A DNA stretch of 64,000 bases from JAHEJJ01 sp965212205 (GTDB taxonomy: Bacteria > Bacteroidota > Bacteroidia > Flavobacteriales > Flavobacteriaceae). The stretch covers positions 930,001-994,000 of the forward strand of contig CBDBUX010000011.1 of NCBI GenBank assembly GCA_965212205.1. Reading direction: 5' to 3'. Of this stretch, positions 53,079 to 62,433 are shown piece by piece. The stretch's first letter is position 1; every line of letters begins with the position of its first letter. Position numbers and translations under genes: made by a program. The notes beneath the pieces are model-generated. The model was not told the origin of the DNA and did not search any database. It saw only the letters and a list, made by a program, of their open reading frames with translations.

Positions 53079-53576
53079 CTATTCCGGTAAAGGTATCTTC
53101 TTGAAATACATTAATTTATCCGGACAATCTCCTTTTTCGGACCGGCAATGCATCTCCAGTGAATTACCATTGATCTTGCCCTTGAAATGAAGCAGATCCT
53201 TTTTCTTGTCTGAAGGTTGATCAGGATTTCTACCCCCCAGTTTAGTAGGAGACACCGGTTTGTCGCCCACAGATCTCCGTTCTCCCAGAACAAATTGGAC
53301 ACTGTCTTTATCGATACGAAATTTACTCAGACTATGGGCATAATACCACTGACCCTTACCTCTCTTTGGCTGTGTTTTATAATATATCCCATAGTGTTTC
53401 TTTTTCAGGGTGTCGATCAATAAGTATTGATTCCGGTGACCGTTAGAGGATTGATACTCATAAAACCCATTCACAGGGACACTGTCATTGAAGGTCTTAA
53501 TTTTTTCCTTTGACTTTGAACCAGAATTACAGCTGATGATCAACAAAAGGAAGATCAGCTTTGATAAATTGCGCAT
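53079..53576 (-). CDS. Hypothetical lipoprotein
   Basis: A 165-residue protein with a lipobox (LLIISC, Cys at 16) after a short hydrophobic stretch, then a Lys/Ser-rich linker and a mostly polar domain with a Cys pair near the end (HCRSEKGDC). No family is recognised. It converges on the beta-barrel gene, 19 bases apart, and lies downstream of another lipoprotein gene. Confidence 0.72.
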   Translation of the reverse strand: MRNLSKLIFLLLIISCNSGSKSKEKIKTFNDSVPVNGFYEYQSSNGHRNQYLLIDTLKKKHYGIYYKTQPKRGKGQWYYAHSLSKFRIDKDSVQFVLGERRSVGDKPVSPTKLGGRNPDQPSDKKKDLLHFKGKINGNSLEMHCRSEKGDCPDKLMYFKKIPLPE

Positions 53577-53768
53577 AGGCAGCTTGTATAAGCCAATGTT
53601 GGATATTAAATTTAAGAGGGGAACGGTAAAGAGTAGAATCTGCTTAAAAGTAAGAATTTTCTCAGATAAATCAGCAACTTATCTGTATATTTCTGAATTA
53701 TGTGATTTGAATAATACCTCGATAACTGCTTGTCAGGGTATACGTTAAATTCCGGAAAACCTGTTGTT

Positions 53769-54518
53769 TTAGTCCTCCGGATCCTCCAAATCAAAAATTG
53801 CCTCACCAAAAGCTTGTTTTAAGCCCAGTTCGCTGGGCTGCCAGATCTCGGTAGTGTAAATAAAATTACTGTCTAAAGGATGTCCGCCGGCAGAATGCAC
53901 CAATCCCTTGTCGGTTCCCCAACGGTTAAAAACAGAACCTGATACCGAGCCATCGGGATGGGGCTGATAAAAAAGATAAGGTCTGTTAAGTGAATCAAGG
54001 CCAAAACTCACCTCGAAAATACTGTCTTTATAAAAACTCAGGCGGCCTTCTTCATCATTAACCACCCGGTAACTGCCCGGATCACAGGCAAGGTCGTGTA
54101 ACAAGACATAAATATTGTGTTTATGGCCATAGGCCCAATCGGCCAATTGTTTTTCGGTAAATAGCCGCATGGTATCCCGCTTGTCATAGTAATGCACTTT
54201 GCCAGCTTTGGCATTAATGACCGCTTTTACATGGAAACTGTCGTTTTGCTGTTCAATCACCAGTTCGAATGTATCAATAGCTCTCCAGATTTCGGAAGTA
54301 TAGGGGAGGGGCATCTGAGGTTCTGAATGACTAGCTTTAATATAGAGACTCTTTAATCGGCACCAGGCCTGCTTGCCACCAATGGCCTGAAACATATTTT
54401 CTGCCCGAACTACCGCCTCCTTTTCTCCAAGGAAACCGGAAGATTCCTTCCTAACTGAGGTACAAGAAATGACGGTAAGGAGTAAGGCCAACAGGCAACT
54501 TTTAAAAATTGTATTCAA
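53769..54518 (-). CDS. Hypothetical lipoprotein
   Basis: A 249-residue protein with a lipobox (LTVISC, Cys at 19). The mature part begins with an Ala-Glu-rich helix (EKEAVVRAENMFQAIGG), followed by strand-rich sequence. That order, with 'AIGG...W.RL.SL' and long alternating strands, resembles LolA/LppX-type lipoprotein carriers seen in Bacteroidota. No catalytic residues are visible. The fold assignment is an inference and weak. Confidence 0.7.
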   Translation of the reverse strand: MNTIFKSCLLALLLTVISCTSVRKESSGFLGEKEAVVRAENMFQAIGGKQAWCRLKSLYIKASHSEPQMPLPYTSEIWRAIDTFELVIEQQNDSFHVKAVINAKAGKVHYYDKRDTMRLFTEKQLADWAYGHKHNIYVLLHDLACDPGSYRVVNDEEGRLSFYKDSIFEVSFGLDSLNRPYLFYQPHPDGSVSGSVFNRWGTDKGLVHSAGGHPLDSNFIYTTEIWQPSELGLKQAFGEAIFDLEDPED

Positions 54519-54642
54519 GGATATTATTTTAGTCTTTACCTGAAATTAATACATCTTTCTGTTAAACCTGACTGAATTAGCAAAAGCTTAAGAATTTCCT
54601 GTCATTTTAAAATCCATTCAGGAAAAACCGCACAATGGCCGA

Positions 54643-55644
54643 TTATTTATTTGTAAATATAGATTTAGGGATATGCATGGTAACAAGAACGTGAGGCAGA
54701 TCTACCACCTCAGCTATCTTAAGGTCGGCCGCAAGGGAACAAAGCATATAAGCTTCTTCCCAGCTCATAGCACGGGAGCTAACGAGATGTTCTACCATAT
54801 ACCGTGTGGCTTTTTGGGCCGCCTCATCCAGCGTAGTGCCAAAACCAGTTGTGGCATAGAATGTGTCCGATTCGTACTGGGGTTCGCTGATCGACATATC
54901 GCTTCTGATGCTCAGGCGATATCTGATCCGCATCGGACACTCTACCGCCGTGCCGCATACTTCTCCTAAACCTTGCACAGCATGGCTATCGCCGATAGAA
55001 AATAAAGCCCCTTTTACAAAAACAGGAAAATATACAGTGGTGCCTTTTACCATATGAGGATCATCCATATTCCCTCCATTGGCTCTTGGGGGTATGGTAT
55101 TTAACAGCTCCTCGGTAGGAGGTGCAACACCCATGACACCGGCAAAAGGGCGTAGTGGAATATTGATTCCATCGGAAAACTGTACCGAATTATTTTCCTT
55201 ATCCAGCTTATAGGTTTTAAAAAGCGATTTCTCCATTTCGTTGGGTAAAAAACCAAATCCGGGGCCGAGGTCGGTCCAACCCCAATCTCCGGGTTCGAGA
55301 TCGAGTAACTCCACTGCCAGCACATCTCCTGGTTCCGCTCCTTCCACATAGACCGGCCCGGTTAGGGTATGAACCTTGTCCATGTCTAATTGATGTATAT
55401 CAGCTTGCTTTGATTCGAAATTCAACTGCCCTCCCGTGGCTTCATGGGTATAAACCTCGATCACACTTCCATCTGGAACACGAATTACCGGAGGGATGAC
55501 ACTGCTGAACTTATCGTGCGTTTGTTCTATGGTTAACGTAAAATCTGGCTCTGGTATGGAAACAGATTCCATAACCCCTTCTTTATCATTTACGCCACAA
55601 CTTATAATACCAATTAATAGGCTAGCGCAGAAAACTTTTTTCAT
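54643..55644 (-). CDS. Acetamidase/formamidase-family lipoprotein
   Basis: A 333-residue protein with a lipoprotein signal (lipobox IGIISC, Cys at 16). The rest is an FmdA/AmdA-type amidase: VYVEGAEPGDVLAVELLDLEPGDWGW near 96-121, PFAGVMGVAP near 165, GGNMDDPH near 188, and SIGDSHAVQGLGEVCGTAVE near 215 with the conserved Asp-His and Cys region. Family members hydrolyse formamide or acetamide to ammonia. Unlike the cytoplasmic forms this one is exported and lipid anchored, so it probably acts on an external amide. Confidence 0.88.
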   Translation of the reverse strand: MKKVFCASLLIGIISCGVNDKEGVMESVSIPEPDFTLTIEQTHDKFSSVIPPVIRVPDGSVIEVYTHEATGGQLNFESKQADIHQLDMDKVHTLTGPVYVEGAEPGDVLAVELLDLEPGDWGWTDLGPGFGFLPNEMEKSLFKTYKLDKENNSVQFSDGINIPLRPFAGVMGVAPPTEELLNTIPPRANGGNMDDPHMVKGTTVYFPVFVKGALFSIGDSHAVQGLGEVCGTAVECPMRIRYRLSIRSDMSISEPQYESDTFYATTGFGTTLDEAAQKATRYMVEHLVSSRAMSWEEAYMLCSLAADLKIAEVVDLPHVLVTMHIPKSIFTNK

Positions 55645-55684
55645 ACTTCTGTCTTAATTTGAATTTCTATCAGGCTTTAGATCA

Positions 55685-56401
55685 TTAAGTTAAGGGAAGA
55701 GATGCAAACCAGTCGACAAAAGCCTCCCAGGGAGCTAGACGGATCTGGAAAATGATGATACTGTGTACCATTAAGTAGAGTATTAATGCCATTGGAAAAA
55801 CCCAGCGGCCTTTTTTGGAATGGCGGTCTCTGATGATAAGAGTGATCAGCAGGGCATAGACCAGGCCAATGGTAGCGAGGTATGCTGCCGGATGAAATTC
55901 ACCGGAGAAGAATACATGGATAATTAATCGAGCCAGGGCTGGTTCTATCAGCACAATACCCGCGACGATCATACCCCTTGCATGGATTGCCATTTCCCTT
56001 CGATATCGGATGGCTACACCATAACCGGCGGTGAAAATGATCAGGTCTTTAAATGGCAACCATAGCTCAGTATAACGATCTGGCGATTGCACATCGATCC
56101 TGCTGTGCGCAAGAAGTATAATAGATAAATACAGCAATGGGACCAGGATATACGATAGTTTTCCTATAATCCGGTGTATATCAAGTTTTTTTTGGTAAAC
56201 CAGGAATGGCTGCAGGATCAGAGAAACGATCCACAAGACGGCCAGAACAGCATGGAAATGAAAATAAAATGTGAAATCTGCAGTACCGTCGAAAAATTTA
56301 CTGAAATAAGTAGGCCAGAAACCTATAAAGGCCAATAGTAAAAGTCCAATAAAATAATAGCCGGTTTTTTTGTACTGCTGCGTTTGTTTTTTGGTAGTCA
56401 T
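55685..56401 (-). CDS. Polytopic membrane protein of unknown function
   Basis: A 238-residue protein with about seven hydrophobic segments. Several His residues sit at helix ends (FYFHFHAVLAVLW, QKKLDIHRIIGKL, EMAIHARGMIV), a pattern compatible with haem binding as in cytochrome-like membrane proteins, though this is only a suggestion. No family is recognised with confidence. It lies 40 bases downstream of no obvious partner and is followed by the acetamidase gene in the same direction. Confidence 0.72.
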   Translation of the reverse strand: MTTKKQTQQYKKTGYYFIGLLLLAFIGFWPTYFSKFFDGTADFTFYFHFHAVLAVLWIVSLILQPFLVYQKKLDIHRIIGKLSYILVPLLYLSIILLAHSRIDVQSPDRYTELWLPFKDLIIFTAGYGVAIRYRREMAIHARGMIVAGIVLIEPALARLIIHVFFSGEFHPAAYLATIGLVYALLITLIIRDRHSKKGRWVFPMALILYLMVHSIIIFQIRLAPWEAFVDWFASLPLT

Positions 56402-56593
56402 CGTTTGGTGAGTTGATCACTAAAAATAGAAAAAAAATAACTGTGATGAATCGAGCGCGGTTGTTGCCTACCATCTATCGCGAACACTTATGCTACCAAA
56501 ATGCGTCGCTCTGTGAAATTCCGCTCATATTTCAAAGTACATACAATAAATGCAAAATCCATTGGATAGGTAAATACTCGATAGAACTATAAA

Positions 56594-57337
56594 TTAAACC
56601 TGCCCTAAAACAAGCACAACATGAGTAATTATATGAGCGAGCATAGCGGTTTCCAACCCCTTTTTCCAATAGAGCCATCCGAAGACAATGCCGCCCATAG
56701 TATTGGCGGTCATTATATATCCGATCACGACACTGTCCAGTTGTCCAACTAAGGCGTAAACCACGGGAAGGTGCATCAGAGCAAATACTAAGGATGAGGA
56801 GAGTATCCCTATCCAGTAAACATAGTTCCTTTTATTTTTTAATAGGCGGAAAAGAAGCCAAATGCCAGCACTCATTAGTCCGAAACGAACTATGATCTCC
56901 TCTGTAAATCCGCCATATAAAATACGAACCGCAGCATTAGGTCGGAAATGGGCTCCCATTTGAAGAAATTCTGCCGGTAAAAAGGGTTGAAACACCAGGG
57001 TGCTGAGGATTATGATCAGGCCAGCGAAAAGACCACCACCAATGCCTATGATCAATAAGGGATAAATATAGGGTGGTTTCTTATTGGAGAGCCAGGATTC
57101 CAATATCGGCAAGCTGAGATTCGCTGGGCCATAGGTAAACAAACCCAATAGTATGCCGAGGATTAGAAAAATAGTCGGATTTACCAACAGCAATCCTTTG
57201 ATCTGACCACTGGTATACATCTGACTCAGAAACTCCCTGGCTTCACTGGGCAGGGGGAGCTCCATCGTTAATAATGACAATACACCTGTAAAACCAAGGA
57301 AGAAGAGCACTAAAGCAAGTTTTAGCTTTTGGTTCAT
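56594..57337 (-). CDS. CPBP family intramembrane metalloprotease
   Basis: A 247-residue polytopic membrane protein. The Glu-Glu motif is in GGFTEEIIVRFG near 146, a second motif has LVFALMHLPV near 188, and the third segment is MLAHIITHVV near the end with the histidine. These are the three motifs of the CPBP/Abi family. Function is unknown; it is the second CPBP gene in the window (the other is at 14.2 kb). Confidence 0.86.
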   Translation of the reverse strand: MNQKLKLALVLFFLGFTGVLSLLTMELPLPSEAREFLSQMYTSGQIKGLLLVNPTIFLILGILLGLFTYGPANLSLPILESWLSNKKPPYIYPLLIIGIGGGLFAGLIIILSTLVFQPFLPAEFLQMGAHFRPNAAVRILYGGFTEEIIVRFGLMSAGIWLLFRLLKNKRNYVYWIGILSSSLVFALMHLPVVYALVGQLDSVVIGYIMTANTMGGIVFGWLYWKKGLETAMLAHIITHVVLVLGQV

Positions 57338-57411
57338 CGGCCCAGCATCCCCATTTATTAAATCGTCTTAAATGTAAGAAATTTCCACCTTAAATGCATT
57401 ATATTTTTGTG

Positions 57412-57963
57412 CTATTCATGAAAATGGTTATGATCGGTTGTTTCATAACAAACACAGTTAACAAGAGAAGGGAATTCGTATAATTTTGGGTGTTCAAAAT
57501 TCCCCAGAAATTTCATCCCGACCTTCTCCATCACACGGATCGATCTCAGATTGGTCGACGGGGCAATAGCCCTGACTTGGTTTAGCTCCAATGAATTAAA
57601 AGCGTAGTCCAGGCATTTTCGGGCCCCTTCGGTAGCCAAACCCATACCCCAAAAGTCCTTATGTATTCTCCATCCGATATCAACACAGGGGGTAAACGGG
57701 CTTGGATAATCCTGATCACACAGGCCAATAAACCCAAGAAATTGACCGGTTTCGAGGTGGTCTACAGCGAAATAGCAATACTTGCGATCCGCATACATTT
57801 GTTGCATGCGTCTTACTAAGGCTGTGGTATCTTCCATGGTGGGCAGGGCAGGGAAGTACTCCATAACCACCGGATCATTATTTATTTCAAAGAATTGTGC
57901 TATATCGGCCTCAATCCAGTTTCTAAAACCCAAACGCTTTGAACAAAAATCATATTTATTCAC
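57412..57963 (-). CDS. GNAT family N-acetyltransferase, RimJ/RimL-like
   Basis: A 183-residue protein. It opens with FCSKRLGFRNWIEADIAQFFEI, typical of the RimJ/RimL acetyltransferase group, and has the acetyl-CoA segment GMGLATEGARKCLDYAF (near 112-128) followed by IRVMEKVGMKFLG. These enzymes acetylate ribosomal proteins or small amines; the acceptor cannot be read. A DinB-like gene follows upstream, 10 bases away, on the same strand. Confidence 0.9.
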   Translation of the reverse strand: MNKYDFCSKRLGFRNWIEADIAQFFEINNDPVVMEYFPALPTMEDTTALVRRMQQMYADRKYCYFAVDHLETGQFLGFIGLCDQDYPSPFTPCVDIGWRIHKDFWGMGLATEGARKCLDYAFNSLELNQVRAIAPSTNLRSIRVMEKVGMKFLGNFEHPKLYEFPSLVNCVCYETTDHNHFHE

Positions 57964-57973
57964 CAGCTGATAT

Positions 57974-58441
57974 TTAAGACTTAGAAAGTATTTTTTTGAT
58001 CAATACAATCTGCCCCAGATGATAATAACTATGTTCCTGGAGCACCAGGAAGTTCTGGAACCAATTCCCATACTTTTCCAGTGCCATAAGTTCTTTTAAT
58101 TGATCTTCGGGCATCGATTCCATAAGATCTGCAAACGCTGTTGCATCGGATATACATCGACTGAGCAATTGCTGCCAATCCGCTTCAGAACTAATTTCAG
58201 GCATGTCATAACTATACTTATCGTGGGCATCCAGCGCTCCCCCTTTTAATACTTTTAGGACTGCCCCTACATAGTAGTTGATATGAAAGACCAACATGGC
58301 AATCGTATTTAATCCATCTACTTGAGTGGTCGCCTGTTGCCAGCTTACACCCTCAAGGGCCTCTTTCAGACTAGAGCCGGTAAGGCTGGGGCCAAAATGA
58401 AAAGCCCTGAAATGTTTGGCAAACTGTTGGCTAAATGACAT
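57974..58441 (-). CDS. DinB-like superfamily protein
   Basis: A 155-residue four-helix protein of the DinB/YfiT type. The metal histidines would be in MLVFHINYYVG near 53 and HSYYHLGQI near 137-140. The opening has FAKHFRAFHFG and a Trp-containing turn. Function is unknown. It lies between the amidohydrolase gene and the GNAT gene, all on the minus strand and closely spaced. Confidence 0.82.
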   Translation of the reverse strand: MSFSQQFAKHFRAFHFGPSLTGSSLKEALEGVSWQQATTQVDGLNTIAMLVFHINYYVGAVLKVLKGGALDAHDKYSYDMPEISSEADWQQLLSRCISDATAFADLMESMPEDQLKELMALEKYGNWFQNFLVLQEHSYYHLGQIVLIKKILSKS

Positions 58442-58455
58442 GATGGATATAGGTA

Positions 58456-59424
58456 TTAATTCTGTACATGATTTTTGTGTTTTGCAATCTCTTCTTCCGA
58501 AAGGTCGAGAAAATGCGCGGCATTGTTATAAAAGATATCTTCCTTCTGTGCCCAGCTAAGGTAATCTGCCGCATTCAACGTATTTATGGCGATATCGATC
58601 GTCTGTGGCCAGGTCATTTGATCGGTACCGAACATAATTCTCTTCCCAAATCCCGAATCGACCAGCTCCTTTAAATACCTATGGAATTCCTCCTCCGGCA
58701 GAATCCAATTGATCACCGCAATATCCAAATATATTTGTGGATGAGCATACATTAACGCCTTCATATCTTCGAGGTAAGGCCAACCTCCATGCATGACATA
58801 AATCTTCAAATCGGGTCTGTTTACCAGTACTTCTTCTAATTGAAGTGGGTTTGCATTGGCTACTCTCATACCCTTGAGTCCAAGATCGTAAATTCCAGCA
58901 GGTGGTCCTCCCGGGAAAATGTGAAATCCAACCGGGATATTTAGTTCCTGTGCCAGATCGAAATAAGGAGTAAGATCCTTGTCATCGGCCCTTTTCCCCC
59001 CATAAAATGGAGCCATTTCTGCCATTACCTGCATTCTTCCTTGTTGGTATAAGACACCTAAAGTATCTGGCGGCAAATTACTTTTCCCAATAATTATCTT
59101 ATCAGGGGCGGCATCTTTCCACAATTCGCCACTGGTGACCATGGCTTTTACAATATTATGTTTTTCAAATCGCTTGAGGGTTTCGTCCATTTGTTCTCTG
59201 GCACTGTTTACCCCCTTAAAACGTTCACCCCTTAATGTCTCAGGATGTTCCAGGCCAAAGAAGAATTTTCCGCTCTCCTCGGAATTCGCATGAATATGCA
59301 TGTCTATGATGGGCCCTTTATATTCTTGTCCTTTCTTAGCTTCAACTGTTGAGGTATTGTCGTGCTTCGACATGCAGGAGAGAAAGCAAAGTGCCAAGAC
59401 AAAAAGAATTGTTCTTCTTATCAT
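58456..59424 (-). CDS. Amidohydrolase-family lipoprotein
   Basis: A 322-residue protein with a lipobox (FLSC, Cys at 17). The amidohydrolase_2 (TIM-barrel) fold is marked by IIDMHIH at 39-45 (HxH metal motif), a His in VGFHIFPG near 167, the His of YVMHGGW near 210, and the Asp of MFGTDQMTW near 269. Members are decarboxylases, lactonases or hydrolases. Its start overlaps the upstream membrane protein stop by four bases (ATGA). It is exported and lipidated, which is unusual for the family. Confidence 0.85.
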   Translation of the reverse strand: MIRRTILFVLALCFLSCMSKHDNTSTVEAKKGQEYKGPIIDMHIHANSEESGKFFFGLEHPETLRGERFKGVNSAREQMDETLKRFEKHNIVKAMVTSGELWKDAAPDKIIIGKSNLPPDTLGVLYQQGRMQVMAEMAPFYGGKRADDKDLTPYFDLAQELNIPVGFHIFPGGPPAGIYDLGLKGMRVANANPLQLEEVLVNRPDLKIYVMHGGWPYLEDMKALMYAHPQIYLDIAVINWILPEEEFHRYLKELVDSGFGKRIMFGTDQMTWPQTIDIAINTLNAADYLSWAQKEDIFYNNAAHFLDLSEEEIAKHKNHVQN

Positions 59425-59981
59425 GATTGTTTAAAAGTATAACTGCCTAAAAACAATCCCAGCAGCCCCAGTGATATTATGTAATCTAATAAATTGGCAA
59501 GTGTAAAATCTAGAGGGAACATAAACCAGTTCATCAATGGCAGATCGGTCATGAAGCCTACCACGAGTCCAATCCCGATAGTGGTGCGGAGAATATTCTT
59601 CATCGATTTATCTGCAAACCGATTGATGATGCCTACAATTAGAATTACGACTATAGCCCCAAAAATGAAGTCCCATAGAAAATTGATCGGATCCATAAAA
59701 GGCGTTCCACCGGCTTTGTATACCATGAGTGTAATCCTGGGCCCTTGAGCTATTTTGTTTTTCAGTTCCTCCATGGCGGCTTCCGTATTTTCTTCCGGCA
59801 TGCCTGGGAAATGATATACTCCGTCTTCGGTCATATGTTCTTTTAGGAGATCGGTGCTTATAGCGCTTTCAGGAATCGAATTCAGGCTTTGTTCATGAAA
59901 TGGCAATACCATCCATGAAATGGCATTCCAAATAAGCAGAATAAGGGAGCCTACTATTACGGTAATTACAGTTCGTTTCAT
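59421..59981 (-). CDS. Membrane protein of unknown function
   Basis: A 186-residue protein with one N-terminal hydrophobic segment (about 5-25), a soluble loop of some 75 residues with the motif YHFPGMPEENTEAAMEE, and about three further segments (105-185). I recall similar hypothetical proteins in flavobacteria but no function. It overlaps the amidohydrolase lipoprotein gene by four bases, so they are translated together. Confidence 0.75.
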   Translation of the reverse strand: MKRTVITVIVGSLILLIWNAISWMVLPFHEQSLNSIPESAISTDLLKEHMTEDGVYHFPGMPEENTEAAMEELKNKIAQGPRITLMVYKAGGTPFMDPINFLWDFIFGAIVVILIVGIINRFADKSMKNILRTTIGIGLVVGFMTDLPLMNWFMFPLDFTLANLLDYIISLGLLGLFLGSYTFKQS

Positions 59982-60107
59982 TGCTTTATACGTTTTAGTC
60001 GGTTATACGTGAGGGTATTAAATGTACAACAATGCCTCGATTCTGTCAAGTAAGGTTTTGATATGGGTGGCGGTCAAAACCATGCAAACATTTAATAGAA
60101 TAAATTC

Positions 60108-61352
60108 TTATTTCACATTTACCAGCTGCTGCTTTTTCCTAAGGAGGTATTCTTTTTCTTGTTTGTTTTGGACAGATTTCAGGGCAATCTCCAATTGATC
60201 GATAGCTTTATTTGTCTCACTCAATCCCAGGTGGTAATCGGCCATTGCACCGTAGTAGAGGTATGCTCTCTGATTTAATTCTTCCGGTCTAATTTTATCG
60301 AAATAGCCTTCGGCCGACTTATAATCTCCTTTTTGAATACAAACCACAGCCATTGTAAGCAGATAGGTAGGCATAGGCTGCAAATCGTACAGGCATTGAT
60401 ACCAGTGCAGTATTTTATCCCAGTTTGTATCCTCATAGCGCCTGGCCTTAATGTGTTCGGCGGCGATTGCGGCTTCATAGTGATATGGCGAGAAGGATTC
60501 ATCTATCACAGCCTTATTCATCATGGCATTCCCGAGCTGTACAAATGGATAGTGCCACTTTTCCCGATCCTGACTTTTAAGGTCTTGCAAGACATTATCC
60601 TCATCGGTCTTGGTATCCAGACGTGCCGCGTGAAAGGCCATGAGTGCTAGAAGTGCATAGGCATTAGACGAGCGGGTTTGTTCTTTTTTCAATAATAGTT
60701 GACATAGCCTCATCGCCTCGATACAAAGATCTTTTCGTACCAGTGTTTCGGCCTGATTAGAATGAAACCCTTCATTAAAGATCAGGTAAATCACTTCCAG
60801 AACACTCTCCAATCGGGCGGGCAGCTCTTTACCTTTCGGAATACGAAAATCTATTTTAGACTTCAGCACCGCTTTTCGTGCACGATGAAGTCGTTTATGC
60901 ACACTTTGTTCTTTCATCAATAGTGCCGAGGCGATCTCACGGGTACTGAAACCCGAAACAGTTTTAAGGGCAAAGGAGATTCTGTCTCTTGGATCCAGTT
61001 TGGGATGGCAGGCTGTGAAGATCATCCTGAGCTGTGCATCCTCCACTTCGGTTTCCAGAAAAAGCTCATGGATGGCGATGGTATCGATACCCTGCCTGAG
61101 AAGTGGCAAGTGTTTTTTTTCGGTCTGAAGTCTTTTAAAAATATCGAGTACCCGATTCTTGGAGGCCTGCACGAGCCATGCTTCCGGATTATCAGGCAGT
61201 TTCCGTCGCCACGAGATACTGGCTTTAACAAAGGTGTCCTGCACGGCGTCTTCGATGATATCGAGATGTTTCAGGCCAAAAATCCGGGTTAGTACAGAGA
61301 CCATCTTCCCGCTTTGATGGCGGAAGAGATGGTCAATAAGTTGTTGCTCCAT
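60108..61352 (-). CDS. ECF42-type RNA polymerase sigma factor
   Basis: A 414-residue protein. Region 2 spans about 10-75 (EDAVQDTFVKASISW and PEAWLVQASKNRVLDIFKR in parts), and region 4 spans about 125-175 with ISFALKTVSGFSTREIASAL and SVHKRLHRARKAV. The long C-terminal extension (about 180-414) is the TPR-like DUF6596 region that distinguishes ECF42. Its start overlaps the YCII/DGPF gene stop by one base, the arrangement known for ECF42 factors, where the DGPF protein is the usual partner. There is no anti-sigma factor gene, as is typical. Confidence 0.92.
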   Translation of the reverse strand: MEQQLIDHLFRHQSGKMVSVLTRIFGLKHLDIIEDAVQDTFVKASISWRRKLPDNPEAWLVQASKNRVLDIFKRLQTEKKHLPLLRQGIDTIAIHELFLETEVEDAQLRMIFTACHPKLDPRDRISFALKTVSGFSTREIASALLMKEQSVHKRLHRARKAVLKSKIDFRIPKGKELPARLESVLEVIYLIFNEGFHSNQAETLVRKDLCIEAMRLCQLLLKKEQTRSSNAYALLALMAFHAARLDTKTDEDNVLQDLKSQDREKWHYPFVQLGNAMMNKAVIDESFSPYHYEAAIAAEHIKARRYEDTNWDKILHWYQCLYDLQPMPTYLLTMAVVCIQKGDYKSAEGYFDKIRPEELNQRAYLYYGAMADYHLGLSETNKAIDQLEIALKSVQNKQEKEYLLRKKQQLVNVK

Positions 61353-61699
61353 TAGCGTTCAAAAACCATGATTTCTCTGATTTCCACAGTTCCTCCGAGA
61401 TCGTAATCGGGAAAATCCTGTGCGATTTCCTGGACTGCATCAAAATCCTTAGTGTGTACCAGGTAATAGCCCCCCACTATTTCTTTGACTTCGGCAGAAG
61501 TAAGATCTGTTACCGTCCGGTTTTTTCCACTGACACGTCTGATCTGGGGTGTTAATGCGTTGCCCCCTCTTAGAACACCGGCTTTTTCCATTTTATCGTT
61601 CCATCCAAACCATTTGGTCATTCGGTTTTGCATTTCTTCCGGGGATAAACCCAAAGCAGTGTAGTCGGCACCGATAAAAATCATCATAAAATCTTTCAT
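61352..61699 (-). CDS. YCII-related (DGPF) protein, ECF42 partner
   Basis: A 115-residue protein of the YCII/DGPF type. The pattern FMMIFIGADY, EMQNRMTKWFGWNDKMEKAG, GGNALTP and VGGYYLVHTKDFDAVQEIA ending in EIREI matches the family. These proteins regularly sit beside ECF42 sigma factors and are probably targets or modulators of them. The stop overlaps the sigma-factor start. Confidence 0.9.
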   Translation of the reverse strand: MKDFMMIFIGADYTALGLSPEEMQNRMTKWFGWNDKMEKAGVLRGGNALTPQIRRVSGKNRTVTDLTSAEVKEIVGGYYLVHTKDFDAVQEIAQDFPDYDLGGTVEIREIMVFER

Positions 61700-61792
61700 A
61701 ATACTTTGTTTTTTTATTGTTTCTAATGGTATGACGATTCAGCAGGGCAGTAATAGGACACTTCTGGCTGTTTTTTTAAAATCCAAGCTTGT

Positions 61793-62338
61793 TTATCGCT
61801 TCTTTATGTCATAGTATGCGATCTGTAGTCCATTATCATAGACCTTACTTTCCGTTAAATCAAAAACTGCATTGGTAGTTGATGTTCCGAATACAGGGAC
61901 GCCATCACCCAGCACGATCGGGTTGATCTTAACTTTTAACCGATCGATCAATCCATGATCGAGCAGCCAACCCGCGAACTGGCCTCCACCACATAGATAG
62001 ACATCAGTTGGGGAGGCATCACGGATGGCTGTAATTCTATCGATATTTGGTTTCTCCAGATGTACCTGAGGGTGGAGAACAGGTATTTCCAGTGAGTTGG
62101 AAAAAATAAAATGCTCCATATGAGGATAGGCGGGTTGCCCGGCTTTCAAACCATATTTATAACCAAATTCATACGTCTTCCTGCCCATGATTACGGTTTT
62201 ATACTCTTTCAGGTCGCTCAGGTATTTTTCCACACCATTGCCCTCGCCTATAAAAAGACTGACGTCTTCCTGCGGGCCACAGATAAAGCCATCCAGGGAG
62301 GTGGCGACGTAATAATCTATTTTAGGTCGGTCTGGCAT
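61793..62338 (-). CDS. RibD C-terminal / dihydrofolate reductase-like protein
   Basis: A 181-residue protein with the DHFR-like fold used by RibD. Features are YVATSLDGFI at 10-19, TVIMGRKTYEFG near 50, HFIFSNS near 78, and DVYLCGGGQFAGWLLDHGLIDRLKVKINPIVLGDGVPVF near 117-155 in parts. Stand-alone members reduce unknown substrates. It lies 93 bases upstream of the YCII gene on the same strand, as often seen near ECF42. Confidence 0.9.
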   Translation of the reverse strand: MPDRPKIDYYVATSLDGFICGPQEDVSLFIGEGNGVEKYLSDLKEYKTVIMGRKTYEFGYKYGLKAGQPAYPHMEHFIFSNSLEIPVLHPQVHLEKPNIDRITAIRDASPTDVYLCGGGQFAGWLLDHGLIDRLKVKINPIVLGDGVPVFGTSTTNAVFDLTESKVYDNGLQIAYYDIKKR

Positions 62339-62433
62339 TTGTGTTTTAGATGATACAGTTATTCCAGTTACTCTTGTAAAAGTTAGTAATAAAAATTTCT
62401 TGTATAATAATTATATGATCTGCAATACATAAA

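Noticed and set aside
53488..53748. Plus-strand open frame of 86 residues over the lipoprotein gene start
   Set aside because: Overlaps a lipoprotein signal peptide and has no family pattern; the minus-strand frame at 53612-53809 was rejected for the same reason.
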